Below, piece by piece: positions 61,429 through 64,000 of a stretch of 64,000 nucleotides of DNA. A program made the translations under genes and the position numbers. This DNA comes from Lepidonotus clava (lineage: Eukaryota; Annelida; Polychaeta; Phyllodocida; Polynoidae). The stretch covers positions 35,876,792 through 35,940,791 of the forward strand of contig OW387135.1 in NCBI GenBank assembly GCA_936440205.1, written 5' to 3'. The notes below the pieces were generated by a model that worked only from the letters and a program-made list of their open reading frames with translations, searched no databases and had not been told where the DNA came from. The stretch's first letter is position 1. Every line of letters starts with the position of its first letter.

Positions 61429-64000
61429 TAGATCTGGCATTAATCAGACTTCTAATCATTAAGTAAAAGATAGGCTACTGTGGCTGTGGGTAGTTTTGCA
61501 CATTTCAAAATGACACCTCATCTTCATATCACCATGCATTGAACAAGAATGTATGGTTTACAATTCATGAGCTAATCAATAGACATATCTTATGCGATAA
61601 CTTTAAAACCAGTTTTTTTGAAAGATCCTTAAATTAGGTGACCCGAAGTTCGAAAAGACGATTTGTCGATCCTAATTTATGACCAGGAATATAATTCTTT
61701 GAGTATTGACATACGAATTTAGATAGGTGATATTCTTTTGCTTCATGAAATTTGAAATATGAAAACAAAGAACCCTTAAAATCTGTAGTTTTTTTTTAGA
61801 TAAACAAAAACAATTTCAAATCAGTTTTGATATTATTCTAATTCATTTCAATAGATGGGGCAAAATATTACTTTCGATTTGATGCAGCAGTCATTTATAT
61901 GGCAGCTTTAGTTACAGGAATATGGCAATTTTCCGAAAATGACCGCAAACTGCAATTGTTAATCCTTTATGTGAACACGGTCAAACCAATTCCAAACTGC
62001 CATTTTTGAATTACCAGGGAGCTCCCATAAAGTCGTCTATAAACAAGGGGTTAACAAAGCCACGGCGCCATCCCCTGTATTTGTAGCCGTAAACATCGCT
62101 GCCATTTGACAAAAACAGTGGAGAGCGTTTTGCATCATGGTTTGAGGACATTCTAAATTTAGGATCATTATCCAACAAGAATTAACTGGTGACAACAGAA
62201 CAAAGAAAGATCTCTTAATTCAGATAATACATCCAAGCAAGCAGATCAATGTAGCATCGATCTCTATCAATGTCAACTAATCACCTAGAAGTATGTCGGC
62301 CCCTCGTATATTATTTTTAAATGATAATCTTAATGATTTTATTATTAAAACAGATTCTATTAATATCGGTTAAAGAATAATGTATAACATGATAAAACCT
62401 CAGTTTTCAGCCAAAGGGATCCGTCTGACACAAGTAATAACAAACTATAAGAGGCCAGTGAATGGGCGATCTGCTGGTATCGTTAAAGTTCTTTGTCTAC
62501 TTGGTGATTGTGGACGGAAATAGTCAGATTTTTTTCCAACTCTCTGCTAATTCCTCTACTTACTCCAGCACCCATCCCTTCAGTACTCAGCCTGGCGGTG
62601 GGCTAGAGGGGCTAACTCATGACCTTTCACTGAGCAGCTCAGACGTGTGTGAGCAGCTCAATCCATTCACCACTGGTGAAAATGCCCATTTCTGATTGCC
62701 TGATTTTTTTTATGCCTGACATTTGTGAGTGCCAATCTTGGACGAGCCCACGTGACAATCTATCCATCCCCTCTCTCTTGAATTATTATCAATAAGAATA
62801 TTTAAATTGCATAAACTGGGTTTGGTACTTGATATCTAGGTTAGTCGTTGGCTTTGTGAATCATAACCGATTATGATTCATTCTGATAACTCTAATTACA
62901 ATACTTTTGTTGAACATGAGCACAAAAAGTAAACAATGTTTATGCCCACCTCTGAACAGCTGAAAGGGTTATGGTGTCATATTCTGGTAGACTACAAAAG
63001 CTTTGGGTTGAGTCAGTGTCCAAAAACTGAAAAACTGTCATTAACCTGGCATGATGGAAAGGAGAAGGCTTTCCATTTCACGAGGTCTATTGGACACGTT
63101 AGCTTACACTGATAGGCTTTCACAAACTAGATCATCGCTATTGTAAGCAGTTCTGGGCATTGACTATGGGGCCTTCTCTCGGAATAACGTTTGCACATTA
63201 GGCTTATTCCAAAATGGATTTGAATTAAATAATTTTATCCTTAAATCTAACCCACCCCTATCTGTACATAATGTATGGTGGACTATCGATTTATAAGCCT
63301 CAGTTTCTTTCACATGAAACAGATCGGACCATTAGACGCGATCAACAACCTTCTGAAAATTCCGATTCCCAAAACTATGACCGGAAAGGTCTCGGGGCAT
63401 CCGAAAACTTCTTTTCTTTCCATATCAGATAAGCCAACATTTCAAGTAAAAACGGCGTTTGTTTACACTGTGTTTGTCTGTTTATGTCCAGATCCCCTGG
63501 TAAATCAAGAAACGATTCCTTGGCTTCTGAGAATCGCAAAGCATGGTTAACTTTCTTTTGGCAGCTTTCCAATAAACAGATAAAAAGAAATACTCTTACT
63601 GAAGAAACATGTTGCGCCTTTCCGGCTTTCCCAGTGAAACTTGGCATACTTAAAGGAACAAGTGTGAGCGTTTTAAAGGGAAGGCCAAACATGCACATGG
63701 TGTCCATGGCAACGTGCCATTACAGTATGACCTTGTTGAATCAACCCAACCACCTCTGATTCAGGAATGAAGCAAAGCTCAATCGACCCAGGATGATAAA
63801 CAGCTCATAATATTGAGTGGTCCGTCACTATAACTCCCATTCCCTGGGTCGCTGACTCTCCAGGTTAGGTTAGGTTTAGGAGAGAAATAATTGCTGCTGA
63901 AAAGCTGGGCAATAAAGTGCCCTTTCATGTCGCCGATGTGCCGTGCATTGCGTGTGGGTGGGCAGGGCTGCCAATATCTCTTTCTCCGCTGGAGATTAAC
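61429..64000. other. Presumed intron of the C2-domain gene; no exon recognised
   Basis: AT-rich sequence without a recognisable C2-domain exon on the minus strand. Somewhat GC-richer segments at about 62040-62150, 62540-62660 and 63850-64000 could be regulatory. Open frames here (for example 63375-63707 minus and 63484-63759 plus) overlap each other and match no family I recognise. Confidence 0.45.

Noticed and set aside
63871-63892. Telomere-like GGTTAGGTTAGGTTTAGG
   Set aside because: Only about three imperfect units; far too short to call an interstitial telomeric repeat.

Overview
The window is nuclear DNA of an invertebrate animal. Genes are split by GT-AG introns, intergenic DNA is long and AT-rich, and short non-autonomous DNA transposons and minisatellites are common. 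Protein similarity and repeat style suggest a lophotrochozoan, most likely a mollusc, but this is inference and no species is claimed.

Four protein-coding loci can be supported. (1) COX11, the mitochondrial copper chaperone for cytochrome c oxidase, lies on the minus strand from 40440 down to at least 27807. Five exons were rebuilt with matching splice phases. The last exon was not found in the remaining 27.8 kb to the left. (2) An intronless small heat-shock protein with two alpha-crystallin-like domains lies on the minus strand (43959-45431). It has a TATA box and several heat-shock elements upstream. (3) DRG2, a GTP-binding protein, lies on the plus strand (46156-51428). All 13 coding exons are present and encode 364 aa. 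It is head-to-head with the heat-shock gene across about 720 bp. (4) The terminal exon of a synaptotagmin-like C2-domain protein lies on the minus strand (60062-60275). The rest of that gene lies to the right, beyond the window.

Layout: 1-850 is a two-level minisatellite. 851-27800 has no recognised gene but carries scattered GC-rich islands, a C-rich satellite (7.4-8.1 kb), small tandem duplications and two MITE-like elements. 27.8-40.4 kb is COX11, with a G-rich minisatellite and several transposons in its introns. 40.5-43 kb is a transposon cluster. 43.3-52.1 kb is the sHSP-DRG2 gene pair. 52.1-60 kb is intergenic, with a MITE, an LTR remnant and a (TG)n tract. 60-64 kb holds the C2-domain exon and a nested transposon cluster.

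The most distinctive features are a 959-bp foldback transposon built from dozens of short palindromes, with long terminal inverted repeats and a 9-bp target duplication; a second inverted-repeat element about 70 bp upstream of the COX11 start codon; the two-domain sHSP with an expanded repeat linker; and the very large COX11 3' introns. No CRISPR, rRNA, functional tRNA or intact autonomous transposon was found.
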